64,000 nt of DNA from JAJZNI01 sp035624785 (lineage in GTDB: Bacteria > Chloroflexota > Dormibacteria > Aeolococcales > Aeolococcaceae): the NCBI GenBank assembly GCA_035624785.1, contig DASPQV010000008.1, positions 1 through 64,000 of the forward strand, written 5' to 3'. This document shows, piece by piece, positions 8,985-17,034 of the stretch (within the stretch, counting starts at the first letter, position 1; the number at the start of each line of letters is the position of its first letter). Below the pieces are notes generated by a model. It was not told where the DNA came from, made no database searches, and saw only the letters and a program-made list of their open reading frames with translations. The position numbers and the translations under genes are program-made.

Positions 8985-9805
8985 GCGCGCAGCCTCCGGA
9001 GATGACGCCTCCCGGGCAGCCGCAGTACCCCCAGCAAGCAGGGGGCGCCGGGCCGGGCGGATACCCGAGCTACCCGGGCTACCCGGGATACCCGGGTCCC
9101 CCCTACCCTGCGTATTCCAGCTACCCGGGGTACCGGGACTACTCACTGCAGCACTACGCCTTCCCGAGACCGCCGGGCCCAGCTCAGGGGCTGGAGTACG
9201 CGACCTTCTGGCGGCGGTTCGGCGGCTATCTGCTCGATGGCGTGGTGGTGGGGATCCCCTACTCGGTCGCCCTGGGTTTCCTCGTCTTCCCCTCGCTCAT
9301 CAACTACGTCAACCAGCAGGTCGCCAACGCCCAGGGCGGCGCCACCACGGTGGGGCCGATCACCGTGCCGACCAGCCTCGCTCAGATCGTTCCCTTGACC
9401 AACCTGCTGGTCGCCGCCGCGGTCGGGGTGGTCCTCTACGCCCTGTACTTCGGGGTGCTGGTGAGCGCCTGGGGGAGGACGGTGGGCCAGGCCGCGGTCG
9501 GGGTCTCGGTGGTTCGGGAGGAGAATGCCGCCGCGCCGCTTCCCATCGGCCGCGCCCTGGTCCGATCGGTGATCTGGTGGGCGGTTCCCGCGGTGGTCTT
9601 CCTGCCTTACATCGGCGACCTGATCTCGTTGGTCGTACTGCTCGCCCTTCTCTGGGTCGCCTGGGACCCTCGCAAGCAGGGCCTTCACGACAAGCTCGGA
9701 CATGCCTTCGTGGTGAGGCGGGCGCCCGTCCTCCCCGCTCTCGGCTACGGACCGGTTCCCTACCCCTATGCGCAGCCAGGGCCGCCCCCTCCGTGGCGGC
9801 CGTAG
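8981..9805 (+). CDS. RDD family membrane protein with Tyr/Pro/Gly-rich head
   Basis: 274 residues. The first ~60 residues are a low-complexity tail of PGYPGYPG-type repeats; then an RDD domain: FWRRFGGYLLDGVVVGIPYSV (TM1), NLLVAAAVGVVLYALYF (TM2), the SAWGRTVGQAAVGVSVV loop and VIWWAVPAVVFLPYIGDL...WVAWDPRKQGLHDKLG (TM3-4). The RDD signature Arg and the two Asp positions (LLDG and the DPRKQGLHDK motif) are present. RDD proteins are small membrane proteins of poorly known role, some in Na+/H+ antiport or envelope biology. Start chosen for GGAAGG about ten nucleotides upstream. Confidence 0.88.
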   Translation: MSAQPPEMTPPGQPQYPQQAGGAGPGGYPSYPGYPGYPGPPYPAYSSYPGYRDYSLQHYAFPRPPGPAQGLEYATFWRRFGGYLLDGVVVGIPYSVALGFLVFPSLINYVNQQVANAQGGATTVGPITVPTSLAQIVPLTNLLVAAAVGVVLYALYFGVLVSAWGRTVGQAAVGVSVVREENAAAPLPIGRALVRSVIWWAVPAVVFLPYIGDLISLVVLLALLWVAWDPRKQGLHDKLGHAFVVRRAPVLPALGYGPVPYPYAQPGPPPPWRP

Positions 9806-9876
9806 CCATCTCCTGAGGACGGCCTGCGAGGGCGCCCGAAGCCGCTGCGCCGCGGCGGCTGCGCCAGCCCGGCGGC

Positions 9877-9882
9877 TATGCT
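9877..9882 (+). promoter_or_regulatory. -10 element giving a leaderless enolase mRNA
   Basis: TATGCT ends eight nucleotides before the eno ATG, with no Shine-Dalgarno sequence between them. The same hexamer appears before the RDD gene and before spoVS. Confidence 0.45.
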
Positions 9883-9890
9883 CCCGGGCC

Positions 9891-11195
9891 ATGACCTTCA
9901 TCGAATCGATCTCCGCCCAGGAGGTCCTCGACTCGCGGGGCAACCCGACGGTCGAGGTCCATGTCGAGCTGGCCAGCGGCTGGACCGGGGATGCCCTCGT
10001 CCCCAGCGGGGCCAGCACCGGCATCCACGAGGCCGTCGAGCTGCGCGACGGCGATCCCAAGCGCTACGGGGGCAAGGGCGTGTTGAACGCGGTCAGCAAT
10101 GTCTCCGAGGTGATCGCCCCCGAGCTCATCGGCCTCGACGCCCTGGACCAGGCCGCCATCGATGCCCGGCTCAGGGAGCTGGATGGCACCGAGAACAAGG
10201 GCCGCCTGGGAGCCAACGCCCTCCTCGGCGTCAGCCTCGCCTGCTGCCGCGCCGCCTGCGAGTCGACGGGCCTCCCCCTCTATCGCTACCTCGGCGGGGT
10301 GGGGGCGGTGACCCTCCCGGTGCCCCAGTTCAACGTCCTCAACGGCGGCGCCCACGCCCAGACCTCGGTCGACTTCCAGGAGTTCATGTTCCTGCCCCTC
10401 GGCCTGCCCAGCTTCGCCGAGGCACTCCGGGCGGGCAGCGAGTGCTTCCATGCCCTCCGCGGCGTGCTGAAGGGCAGGGGACTGCACACCGGCCAGGGCG
10501 ATGAGGGTGGCTTCGCCCCCTCGCTGGGGCGCAACGAGGAGGCCGTCGAGCTCCTCGTGGAGGCGATCTCCAAGGCCGGCTACACGCCGGGGGAGCAGGT
10601 CGGCATCGGCCTCGACCCGGCCGTGTCCGGGCTCTACCACGACGGCCGCTACGTCCTCAAGGGAGAGGGCAGGGAGCTCGACTCCGCGGGCATGGTCGAC
10701 CTCTGGGGGTCCTGGCTCGACCGCTATCCCATCGTCTCGCTGGAGGACGGGATGGCCGAGGAGGACTGGGAGGGCTGGCAACTCCTGACCAAGCGACTGG
10801 GTGACCGGGTTCAGCTCGTCGGCGACGACAACTTCGTCACCAATCCGAAGTTGCTCCAGAAGGGGATCGACCTCGGGGCGGCCAACGCGGTGCTGATCAA
10901 GCTCAACCAGATCGGCACCCTGAGCGAGACCCTGGAGACCATCGCCCTGGGCCGCGCCCACGGCTACAACCCGGTGGTCAGCCACCGGAGCGGTGAGACC
11001 GAGGACACGTTCATCGCCGACTTCGTGGTCGCCATCAACGGTGGTCAGATCAAGACGGGAGCCCCGTCCCGTTCGGAGCGGGTTGCCAAGTACAACCGGC
11101 TGCTCCGGATCGAGAGGGAGCTGGGCGCGGCCGCGGTGTACGCCGGTCCATCCGCGCTGCCCCGAGCCTCGAAGGCACCGGTCGCCGCCGCGTGA
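9891..11195 (+). CDS. eno: Enolase (phosphopyruvate hydratase)
   Basis: 434 residues, full length. Interconverts 2-phosphoglycerate and phosphoenolpyruvate in glycolysis. Signatures: DSRGNPTVEV near the N-terminus, GASTGIHEAVELRDGD substrate loop, GDEGGFAP, SLEDGMAEEDW and GDDNFVTNP (Mg2+ ligands), VLIKLNQIGT with the catalytic lysine, and SHRSGETEDTFIADFVVA. The ATG at 9891 gives the canonical enolase N-terminus (MTFIESISAQEVLDSRG); upstream in-frame codons are an artefact. The next gene, a PLP enzyme, begins 25 bp downstream, so the two may be cotranscribed. Confidence 0.98.
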   Translation: MTFIESISAQEVLDSRGNPTVEVHVELASGWTGDALVPSGASTGIHEAVELRDGDPKRYGGKGVLNAVSNVSEVIAPELIGLDALDQAAIDARLRELDGTENKGRLGANALLGVSLACCRAACESTGLPLYRYLGGVGAVTLPVPQFNVLNGGAHAQTSVDFQEFMFLPLGLPSFAEALRAGSECFHALRGVLKGRGLHTGQGDEGGFAPSLGRNEEAVELLVEAISKAGYTPGEQVGIGLDPAVSGLYHDGRYVLKGEGRELDSAGMVDLWGSWLDRYPIVSLEDGMAEEDWEGWQLLTKRLGDRVQLVGDDNFVTNPKLLQKGIDLGAANAVLIKLNQIGTLSETLETIALGRAHGYNPVVSHRSGETEDTFIADFVVAINGGQIKTGAPSRSERVAKYNRLLRIERELGAAAVYAGPSALPRASKAPVAAA

Positions 11196-11220
11196 GCCCG
11201 CCGGCGAGCCGCCCTGGCCC

Positions 11221-12501
11221 ATGACCAGACCCAGCCCGGAGACGGTCGCGGCCCGGGCCGGCACACCGGCGCCGGCGCCCGGAGGCACCCCCCTCGTGGA
11301 GGCCATATCGCTCGCCGCCGTCGACTCCTACCCAGACGTGGCCGACCTCGACGGCGTGATGTCGACCGGCCGGCGTGGCTACCGGCGCTTCGATAACCCG
11401 AGCGTCGATCGTCTCCAGGAGGCAATGTCGGCGCTGGAAGGGTGGGCCCTGTCCGAGCCCCCGGTCTGCCGGCTCACCGCCAGCGGGCAGGCCGCCCTGC
11501 TCCTGGCCGTCTCCGGCATGGTGGAGGCTGGCCGGCGGAAGGTGGCGCTGCTTCGCCCCTGCTACGGGGGGAGCGAGAGCCTCCTTGCCGGTCCCCTCGC
11601 CACCCTCGGGGTGGAGCCGGTCGTCATCGACCTGCCGCTGCCGGGGGAGATCGCTCACCAGCTCGACCGCTTGGAGGCGATGCTCGACGGCACGGTGGCC
11701 TGTGTGGTGGCCGAGGTCATCGGCAACCCGCTCATCGGGCTCCTGGACCTGCCCCGTCTCGTCGACATCTGCCGTGACGCCGGGGTCGCCTCGGTGATCG
11801 ACAGCACGTTCACCACACCGTTCCTGCTGCGCCCATTCGACCTGGGTGCGGACGCCGTCTTCCACAGCCTGAGCAAGCAGCTCTCGGGCCACTCCGACGT
11901 CATCGGCGGAGCCCTGCTCGTCCGCGCCGGTCACCCGGCCGCGGCGCGGCTGGATGGCCTCTCGCGCGACGTGGGCGCGGTGATGTCGCCCTTCGACGCC
12001 TTTCTCAGCCTGAGGGGGTTGCGCACCGCGGGGCTCCGGGTGGCCCGGGGGTCGGCCAACGCCGCCGCCCTTGCGGAGGTCGCCGGCCGCCACCCGGCGG
12101 TCGCCGCCGTGCACTATCCGGGCCGGCGCGGGCCTGAGGACGAGGCGCTGGCCACCCGGCTCCTGCCCCGGGGCCGCGGCTCGATGCTGTCCCTGGACCT
12201 GGGCAGCCGCGAGGCGGTCGACCGGCTGCTCGAGGCGCTCCCCGAGGTGCGGCTGGCGCCGTCGCTGGGCGACGTGGCCACCACGGCGAGCCACCCGGGG
12301 GTCAGCTCCCATCGCGGCCTGACCACGGAGCAGCGCCGAGCCCTGGGGATCGGCGACGGGCTGATCAGGATCTCGCTCGGCATCGAGGCGACCGAGGACC
12401 TGACCGCCGAGCTGCAGGCTGCGCTGGACACAGTGGCGGCCAGGGCACCCGGCGGAGGTGGCCGGATGAACCGGGAAGGTGCTTCCGGGCCGGTGATCTA
12501 G
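11221..12501 (+). CDS. Cys/Met metabolism PLP-dependent enzyme (cystathionine gamma-synthase/lyase family)
   Basis: 426 residues. Fold-type I PLP enzyme: YRRFDNPSVDRLQEAMSALEG, the ASGQAALLLA phosphate-binding region, Asp194 (VIDSTFTTP) for the pyridine nitrogen, and the Schiff-base lysine Lys219 in SLSKQLSGHSDVIGG. The C-terminal SLGDVATTASHPGVSSH matches the SLGG..TL..HPA..SH segment that binds the substrate carboxylate. Members interconvert cystathionine, homocysteine and cysteine; the exact reaction cannot be assigned. Position upstream of cysM and mec supports a role in sulfur amino acid metabolism. Confidence 0.9.
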   Translation: MTRPSPETVAARAGTPAPAPGGTPLVEAISLAAVDSYPDVADLDGVMSTGRRGYRRFDNPSVDRLQEAMSALEGWALSEPPVCRLTASGQAALLLAVSGMVEAGRRKVALLRPCYGGSESLLAGPLATLGVEPVVIDLPLPGEIAHQLDRLEAMLDGTVACVVAEVIGNPLIGLLDLPRLVDICRDAGVASVIDSTFTTPFLLRPFDLGADAVFHSLSKQLSGHSDVIGGALLVRAGHPAAARLDGLSRDVGAVMSPFDAFLSLRGLRTAGLRVARGSANAAALAEVAGRHPAVAAVHYPGRRGPEDEALATRLLPRGRGSMLSLDLGSREAVDRLLEALPEVRLAPSLGDVATTASHPGVSSHRGLTTEQRRALGIGDGLIRISLGIEATEDLTAELQAALDTVAARAPGGGGRMNREGASGPVI

Positions 12502-12537
12502 GATGGGCGGCAGCAGGGCACCGAGGAGCCAACCCAC

Positions 12538-12765
12538 ATGACCATCATCCGGCTCGTCAACGGATCGGACGCCGCCGTCAAGCTGACCGTCGAGGAGACC
12601 CTGGCCGCGCTCCGGTCGGGGGGGAGCCAGGACGACTTCGTCGAGCTGGCGGGGGAGGAGGGGCCGGTATACCTCCGTCCCAGCGGCGTCATCGCCGTCT
12701 TCGGCGACACCCATCGGGGTAGTGCCGGCTTCCGGGTCAGCGTCGCCGAGGAAGCCGCCGGCTGA
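12538..12765 (+). CDS. Small beta-rich hypothetical protein
   Basis: 75 residues with a good GAGGAG ribosome binding site. Pattern: IIRLVNGSDAAVKLTVEETLAAL, a short linker, then DFVELAGEEGPVYLRPSGVIAVFG. The spacing of 'LVNG ... V..TVEE ... FV.L ... VYL.PS.V' recalls short SH3-like barrels of the FlbD type. It lacks the C-terminal Gly-Gly of a ThiS/MoaD/CysO sulfur carrier, so I do not call it CysO despite its position next to cysM and mec. Its stop codon is the first element of the downstream repeat array. Confidence 0.6.
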   Translation: MTIIRLVNGSDAAVKLTVEETLAALRSGGSQDDFVELAGEEGPVYLRPSGVIAVFGDTHRGSAGFRVSVAEEAAG

Positions 12766-13193
12766 GCTCGAGGCGGGGGTATGCGGAGGCAGAGCCCCCG
12801 CATGGCGGATCCGGGCGCTGAGCCCGCGGCGGGGGTATGCGCGAGCCAAGCCCGCGCATGGCGGATCGGGCGCTGAGCTCGAGGCGGGGGTATGCGGGGG
12901 CAGAGCCCGCGCATGGCGGATCCGAGCACTGAGCCCGCGGCGGGGGTATGCGGGGGCAGAGCCCGCGCATGGCGCACCGAGCACTGAGCCCGCCGCGGGG
13001 GTATGCGGGGGCCGAGCCCGCGCATGGCGGATCTGAGCACTGAGCCCGCCGCGGGGGTATGCGGGGGCAGAGCCCCCGCATGGCGGATCGGGCGCTGAGC
13101 TCGCCGCGGGGGTATGCGGGGGCAGAGCCCCCACATGGCGGATCCGGGCACTGAGCCCGCCGCGGGGGTATGCGGGGGCAGAGCCCCCGCATG
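12762..13193 (+). repeat. Tandem array of eight hairpin-forming 55/56-bp repeats (111-bp dimers)
   Basis: Eight units start at 12761, 12817, 12872, 12928, 12983, 13039, 13094 and 13150, so lengths alternate strictly 56,55,56,55,56,55,56. The one-base difference is GATCCGG-type versus GATCGGG-type sequence near the unit end, showing a 111-bp dimer as the higher-order unit. Each unit carries two G5-type tracts (GGCGGGGGTATGCGGGGGC) and an inverted repeat. In units 6 and 8 the arms are perfect (ATGCGGGGGC-AGA-GCCCCCGCAT). Units 1, 2 and 7 have one mismatch, and units 3-5 one G-G mismatch. The array begins in the stop codon of the 75-residue ORF and ends on the cysM -10 element. It is not CRISPR: there are no unique spacers. 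Confidence 0.95.
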
Positions 13194-13199
13194 AATAAT
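13194..13199 (+). promoter_or_regulatory. -10 element of cysM abutting the last repeat
   Basis: AATAAT (5 of 6 to consensus) is followed after seven nucleotides by ATG 13207, giving a leaderless-type start. The last repeat palindrome (13170-13192) occupies the -35 region, and no independent -35 hexamer is visible. Confidence 0.45.
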
Positions 13200-13206
13200 G
13201 GGCCAC

Positions 13207-14157
13207 ATGGCGGGGACAGAGCCCAAGCTGGCGGTGGTGCGCCCGCCGATCGAGGACAACCTGCTGGACCTCATCGGCAACACGCCGCTGCTGCGCATCC
13301 GCATGTTCGAGGACGAGCTTCCCGAACTCCGCGTCTATGCCAAGGCCGAGTACCTGAACCCCGGCGGTTCGGTCAAGGACCGGCCGGCCCTGCGGATGAT
13401 CACCGAGGCGGAGCGGACCGGCCGGCTGACCACGGGACGGGTGATCCTCGAAGCCACCAGCGGCAACACCGGGGTGGCCATGGCGATGATCGGCGCCGCC
13501 CGGGGACACCCGGTGCACCTGGTGATGCCCCGCAACGTCAGCATGGAGCGGCGCGCCCTGGTGCATGCCTACGGAGCCGAGGTCACCTACAGCGATCCCA
13601 TGGAGGGAAGCGACGGGGCCATCCGCCTGTGCCGCGAACTGGTGGCCCAGGATCCCGATCGCTACTTCCTGCCCGACCAGTACAACAACCCGGAGAACTG
13701 GCTCTCCCATTACCACGGCACCGCCAACGAGATCTGGCAGCAGACCCAGGGCACGGTGACCCACCTGGTGGCGGCGCTGGGCACCAGCGGCACCTTCGTA
13801 GGGACCGGGCGCAGGCTGCGGGAGCTGAACCCGCGGGTCAGGCTCTACAGCGTGCAGCCGGAGTCGCCCTGGCACGGTCTCGAGGGCCTCAAGCACATGG
13901 AGACCGCGATCGTTCCGGGCATCTATGACCCGAACCTGGCGGACGCCGACCTGGGCTCACCGACTGAGGAGGCCTACGCGCTGGCACGCCGGCTGGCGGC
14001 ATCGGAGGGCATCCTGGTCGGGCATTCGAGCGGCGCCAACCTCTGGGGGGTGCGCGAGATCGGCCGGCAGATCGGGCGTGGGGTGGTCGTGACCATCCTC
14101 TGCGACAGCGGTGACCGCTACGTCAGCAGCCCGCTCTACGGGGTGACGCCGCCGTGA
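13207..14157 (+). CDS. cysM: Cysteine synthase family PLP enzyme, CysM-like
   Basis: 316 residues. Beta-replacement enzyme of fold type II: Lys57 in NPGGSVKDRPA forms the Schiff base, EATSGNTGVAM binds the substrate carboxylate, GTSGTFVGTGR holds PLP phosphate and SVQPESPWHGLEGLKHM resembles the CysM/CysO-dependent subgroup of actinobacteria. It makes cysteine from an activated serine and a sulfide or thiocarboxylate donor. No ribosome binding site is visible; ATG 13207 fits the leaderless promoter, while ATG 13198 lies inside it and would add three residues. Its stop overlaps the start of the JAMM protease gene, so the two are coupled. Confidence 0.9.
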   Translation: MAGTEPKLAVVRPPIEDNLLDLIGNTPLLRIRMFEDELPELRVYAKAEYLNPGGSVKDRPALRMITEAERTGRLTTGRVILEATSGNTGVAMAMIGAARGHPVHLVMPRNVSMERRALVHAYGAEVTYSDPMEGSDGAIRLCRELVAQDPDRYFLPDQYNNPENWLSHYHGTANEIWQQTQGTVTHLVAALGTSGTFVGTGRRLRELNPRVRLYSVQPESPWHGLEGLKHMETAIVPGIYDPNLADADLGSPTEEAYALARRLAASEGILVGHSSGANLWGVREIGRQIGRGVVVTILCDSGDRYVSSPLYGVTPP

Positions 14158-14591
14158 GGGTCCGCTCCGTGCGCATCGCCGAGGAGGCGGTGGCGGCCAT
14201 CCGCCGGCTGGGCACCTCCGCGTACCCCGACGAGGGCTGCGGCGTGCTGGTGGGAAGCTACGATTCAGAGGCCGTTTCCGTGGTTGAGGCCACCTCTGGC
14301 CGCAACCTGTGGACCGAGCGGTCGCGGGACCGCTACGATCTCGACCCCGCCGACATCCAGCGGGCCGACCGCGAGGCCCGGGCCCGAGGCCTTGACGTGG
14401 TCGGCTTCTGGCACAGCCATCCCGACCACCCGGCCCGGCCCTCCCAGTTCGACTCGGACCGCGCCTGGGCGGAGTACGCCTACCTGATCGTGAACAGCAC
14501 GGCCTCCGGCACCGGTGAGCTCAACGCCTTCAGCCTGGCTGGGGAAGGGGAGGGCCTCCACCCGGTCGAGCTGACCGTGAAGGGGGTGTGA
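14154..14591 (+). CDS. mec: JAMM/MPN+ metalloprotease, Mec-like
   Basis: 145 residues, complete JAMM domain. Zinc ligands and catalytic residues are visible: Glu27 (EGCGVLVG), His87 and His89, Ser97 and Asp100 in HSHPDHPARPSQFD. In Mycobacterium tuberculosis Mec hydrolyses the CysO-cysteine adduct made by CysM, releasing cysteine. The direct four-base overlap with the cysM-like gene strongly suggests the same pathway. However, no ThiS/CysO-type carrier ending in Gly-Gly is seen in the window, so the carrier must be elsewhere or of another type. The start is an ATG-type overlap with the upstream TGA. Confidence 0.9.
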   Translation: MRVRSVRIAEEAVAAIRRLGTSAYPDEGCGVLVGSYDSEAVSVVEATSGRNLWTERSRDRYDLDPADIQRADREARARGLDVVGFWHSHPDHPARPSQFDSDRAWAEYAYLIVNSTASGTGELNAFSLAGEGEGLHPVELTVKGV

Positions 14592-16003
14592 TCGTGCCCG
14601 GGGGGACCGTTCGAACCCGGCGCGCCCGCCGTCGTGGCGTCGATCCCAGCCTGGGCCCGCCGAGCGGCATCGTCGCCATCGTGGGGCGGCCCAACGTGGG
14701 CAAGTCGACCCTTTTCAACCGCCTCACCGGGGAACGGCGGGCGATCGTCGACGAGACCGCAGGTCTGACCCGGGACCGGCTCTACGGGATCGCGGAGTGG
14801 CGAGGCCGCCGCTTCACGGTCGTCGACACCGCCGGCCTGGACCCGCGGCCGGCGCTCCAGGAGCCGGGGATCGCCGAGCTGGCTCGGGGCACCCAGGAGC
14901 AGGCTCGGATGGCGATTGCCGAGGCGGACCTCTGCGTCTTCATGGTCGACGTGCGCGCCGGGCTCACCGCCCTGGACGAGGACGTGGCCGCCATCCTCCG
15001 CGCCGGCGGCAGCCCGGTGCTGCTCGCCGGCAACAAGGCGGACTCGCCGGTGGACCCGTACTTCGCCCACGAGCTGCACCGCCTGGGCCTGGGCGAGCCC
15101 CGCCTCATCTCAGCCCTCTCCGGGACCGACACCGGGGACCTGCTCGACGAGGTGGTGGCCCGGCTGCCCCCGCCCGGGGACGAGCCGGAGGAGCAGCTCG
15201 ACGAGATGCGGGTCGCCATCGTGGGCCGGCCCAACGTCGGGAAATCCTCACTCCTCAACGCCCTGGTCGGGGAGGAGCGGGCCCTGGTCTCCCCGGTCGC
15301 CGGCACTACCCGCGACGCCGTGGACACCGTGGTGGAGCATCGCGGCCGTCGGCTTCGCCTGGTCGACACCGCCGGCATCCGCCGCCCCGGCGCGGTCAGC
15401 AGCGACATCGAGCACTACAGCCTGCTCCGGGCAATGCGCGCCCTGGAGCGCAGCGACGTCGCCCTGGTCGTGATCGACACCTCGGAGGGGGTGGTGGCCC
15501 AGGACCGGCACGTCGCCGGCTACGCGGCGGAGGCCGGCAAGGGCGTGGTCGTGGTCGCCAACAAGTGGGACCTGGTTCCCGGGGAGGACCGCGCCGACCC
15601 CGGCACCCTGAAGCGGATCGCGGCCGCATTCGACTTCGTCCCCGGGGTGCCGGTGCTCGCCGTGAGCGCGCTCCAGGGCCGCAACCTCGGCAGGGTGCTG
15701 GACACCGCCCGGCAGGTGGCGGACGGGAGGGCCACGAGGATCCCGACGTCACAATTGAATCAATTGATCCAGGCCGCGATGGCAGACCGGCCTCCGCCGA
15801 TCCAGCGGGGGCGCCGCCTCAAGGTCCTCTACGCCACCCAGGCCAGCTCCCCGAATCCGACCGTGGTCCTGTTCGCCAACGACCCCGAGCTGCTGCACTT
15901 CTCCTACCAGCGCTACCTGGAGAACCGGATCCGGGCGGTGTTCGGGTTCGCCGGCGTCCGGCTGCGCGTGGTGGTGCGCGCCCGGAGCGAGAGGGACGGC
16001 TGA
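14588..16003 (+). CDS. der: Ribosome biogenesis GTPase Der (EngA)
   Basis: 471 residues. Two tandem Era-like GTPase domains and a KH-like C-terminal domain, the arrangement unique to Der. First domain: GRPNVGKST (33-41), DTAGLD, NKAD. Second: GRPNVGKSS (about 213-221), DTAGI, NKWD. The last ~110 residues (VATRIPTSQLNQLIQAAM...) are the KH-like domain. Acts in 50S ribosomal subunit maturation. Starts GTG overlapping the mec stop (GTGTGA); a second GTG two codons in is equally possible. The ~27-residue basic N-terminal extension is longer than usual. Confidence 0.96.
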   Translation: MIVPGGTVRTRRARRRGVDPSLGPPSGIVAIVGRPNVGKSTLFNRLTGERRAIVDETAGLTRDRLYGIAEWRGRRFTVVDTAGLDPRPALQEPGIAELARGTQEQARMAIAEADLCVFMVDVRAGLTALDEDVAAILRAGGSPVLLAGNKADSPVDPYFAHELHRLGLGEPRLISALSGTDTGDLLDEVVARLPPPGDEPEEQLDEMRVAIVGRPNVGKSSLLNALVGEERALVSPVAGTTRDAVDTVVEHRGRRLRLVDTAGIRRPGAVSSDIEHYSLLRAMRALERSDVALVVIDTSEGVVAQDRHVAGYAAEAGKGVVVVANKWDLVPGEDRADPGTLKRIAAAFDFVPGVPVLAVSALQGRNLGRVLDTARQVADGRATRIPTSQLNQLIQAAMADRPPPIQRGRRLKVLYATQASSPNPTVVLFANDPELLHFSYQRYLENRIRAVFGFAGVRLRVVVRARSERDG

Positions 16004-16032
16004 TCCGCCGCCGGGGGGACGGTCATCGGCCG

Positions 16033-16048
16033 CGGGGCCCGAGCCCCG
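16033..16048. terminator. GC hairpin between convergent genes (possible terminator)
   Basis: CGGGGC-CCGA-GCCCCG lies in the 50-bp gap between the convergent der and epimerase genes. There is no T-tract on either side, so an intrinsic terminator is only a guess from position and stem strength. Confidence 0.3.
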
Positions 16049-16053
16049 GGCGG

Positions 16054-17034
16054 TCAGGCGGCGCGGACGAGCCGGCGTTCCTGGTACCAGGCCAGGGCGC
16101 GCCGCATGGTGTCCTCGAGCGGGGTGTAGCTGAAGCCGAGCTCCCGCGCCGCCGGCTCCCCGTCATAGGCGTGCTCGTGGGCCAGCGTGCGGAGCATCTC
16201 CCGGCAGACCGGGGCCCGGCGCCCCAGCGCCCGGAACGGGAGGCCCACCAGGGTCGCGCCGACCAGGGCCGGCTTCGCCGGCAGGAAGTGCAGCGGCTGG
16301 GTGGTGCCCGCCGCCTCGCCCAGGATCCGGACCAGCTCGGAGAGACGGCGGGTGTGGCCGCTGATCACGTAGCGTCGGAGCGGCTCACCGCGGCCGGCCG
16401 CGAGCAGGTGGGCCCTGGCACAGTCGGCGATGTCGACCAGGCTGACGGTGGCGTCGATCATCCAGTGCAGGCGGCCGTTGGCATAGCTGATCAGCCAGCG
16501 GGCGGTGCCGCCGGTGCGCCCCGGCCCCTGCACCGACGCCGGGTTGACGCAGACCAGCTCGAGGCCGAGGGATGGGGCCAGCTCGCAGACCAGCCGTTCC
16601 GCCTCGGATTTGGACCGGGCGTATTGGGACAGGAAGCGGTCCCGATCCCGGTCTCGCTGTCCGGGAGGACCGGGGTCGAGGGTGGCTGCCGTCGAGGTGT
16701 ACACGACCCGGCGCACGCCCGCCCGGGCCGCGGCCCTGACGACGTTCACCGAACCCAGCGCATTGGTCCGCATCAGGGGGCCGGGTCGGGGCAGGCACAT
16801 GAGGTTGAGACCGGCGGCGTGGTAGACGATCTCGCACCCGGCCATGGCGGCCGCCAGCGTCTCCCGCTCGAGGATGTCCCCGGTGACCGGGCGAGCTCCG
16901 GCGGCCAGGACCCGCTCCGCCCCCTCCGAGGTTCGGACCAGGGCCCGCACATCCTGCCCCGACTCGACGAGCTGAGCCAGGATTGCCCCCCCGACGAAGC
17001 CGGTGCCGCCCGTGACCAGGACCGGCGCGCTCAC
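16054..17034 (-). CDS. NAD(P)-dependent extended SDR epimerase/reductase
   Basis: 326 residues. Rossmann start VLVTGGTGFVGGAIL (glycine motif 8-14), catalytic Ser114 (YTSTAA), Tyr138 and Lys142 (YARSK). The CVNPASVQGPG and VSLVDIADCARAHLLA segments are typical of dihydroflavonol-reductase-like and hopanoid-associated sugar epimerases. The substrate is not predictable: nucleotide sugar, sterol or ketone are all possible. The ATG start overlaps the pgsA stop by four bases, so it is translated from the pgsA transcript, hinting at an envelope-lipid role. Confidence 0.88.
   Translation of the reverse strand: MSAPVLVTGGTGFVGGAILAQLVESGQDVRALVRTSEGAERVLAAGARPVTGDILERETLAAAMAGCEIVYHAAGLNLMCLPRPGPLMRTNALGSVNVVRAAARAGVRRVVYTSTAATLDPGPPGQRDRDRDRFLSQYARSKSEAERLVCELAPSLGLELVCVNPASVQGPGRTGGTARWLISYANGRLHWMIDATVSLVDIADCARAHLLAAGRGEPLRRYVISGHTRRLSELVRILGEAAGTTQPLHFLPAKPALVGATLVGLPFRALGRRAPVCREMLRTLAHEHAYDGEPAARELGFSYTPLEDTMRRALAWYQERRLVRAA

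Noticed and set aside
12737..13192. Minus-strand ORF of 151 residues with 37-residue Pro/Arg repeats over the array
   Set aside because: All three minus frames stay open across the repeats because they contain no stop triplets, so openness is not evidence. Codon use and start context are poor; I treat the array as DNA/RNA structure.
12762..13193. CRISPR array
   Set aside because: The whole unit repeats; no unique spacers, no cas genes, and unit length alternates by one base.
11050..13896. A 948-residue open frame on the minus strand across enolase end, PLP enzyme, repeats and cysM
   Set aside because: It is the antisense frame of well-identified genes and of GC-rich repeats; its Pro/Arg-rich sequence has no domain and several start codons lack ribosome binding sites.
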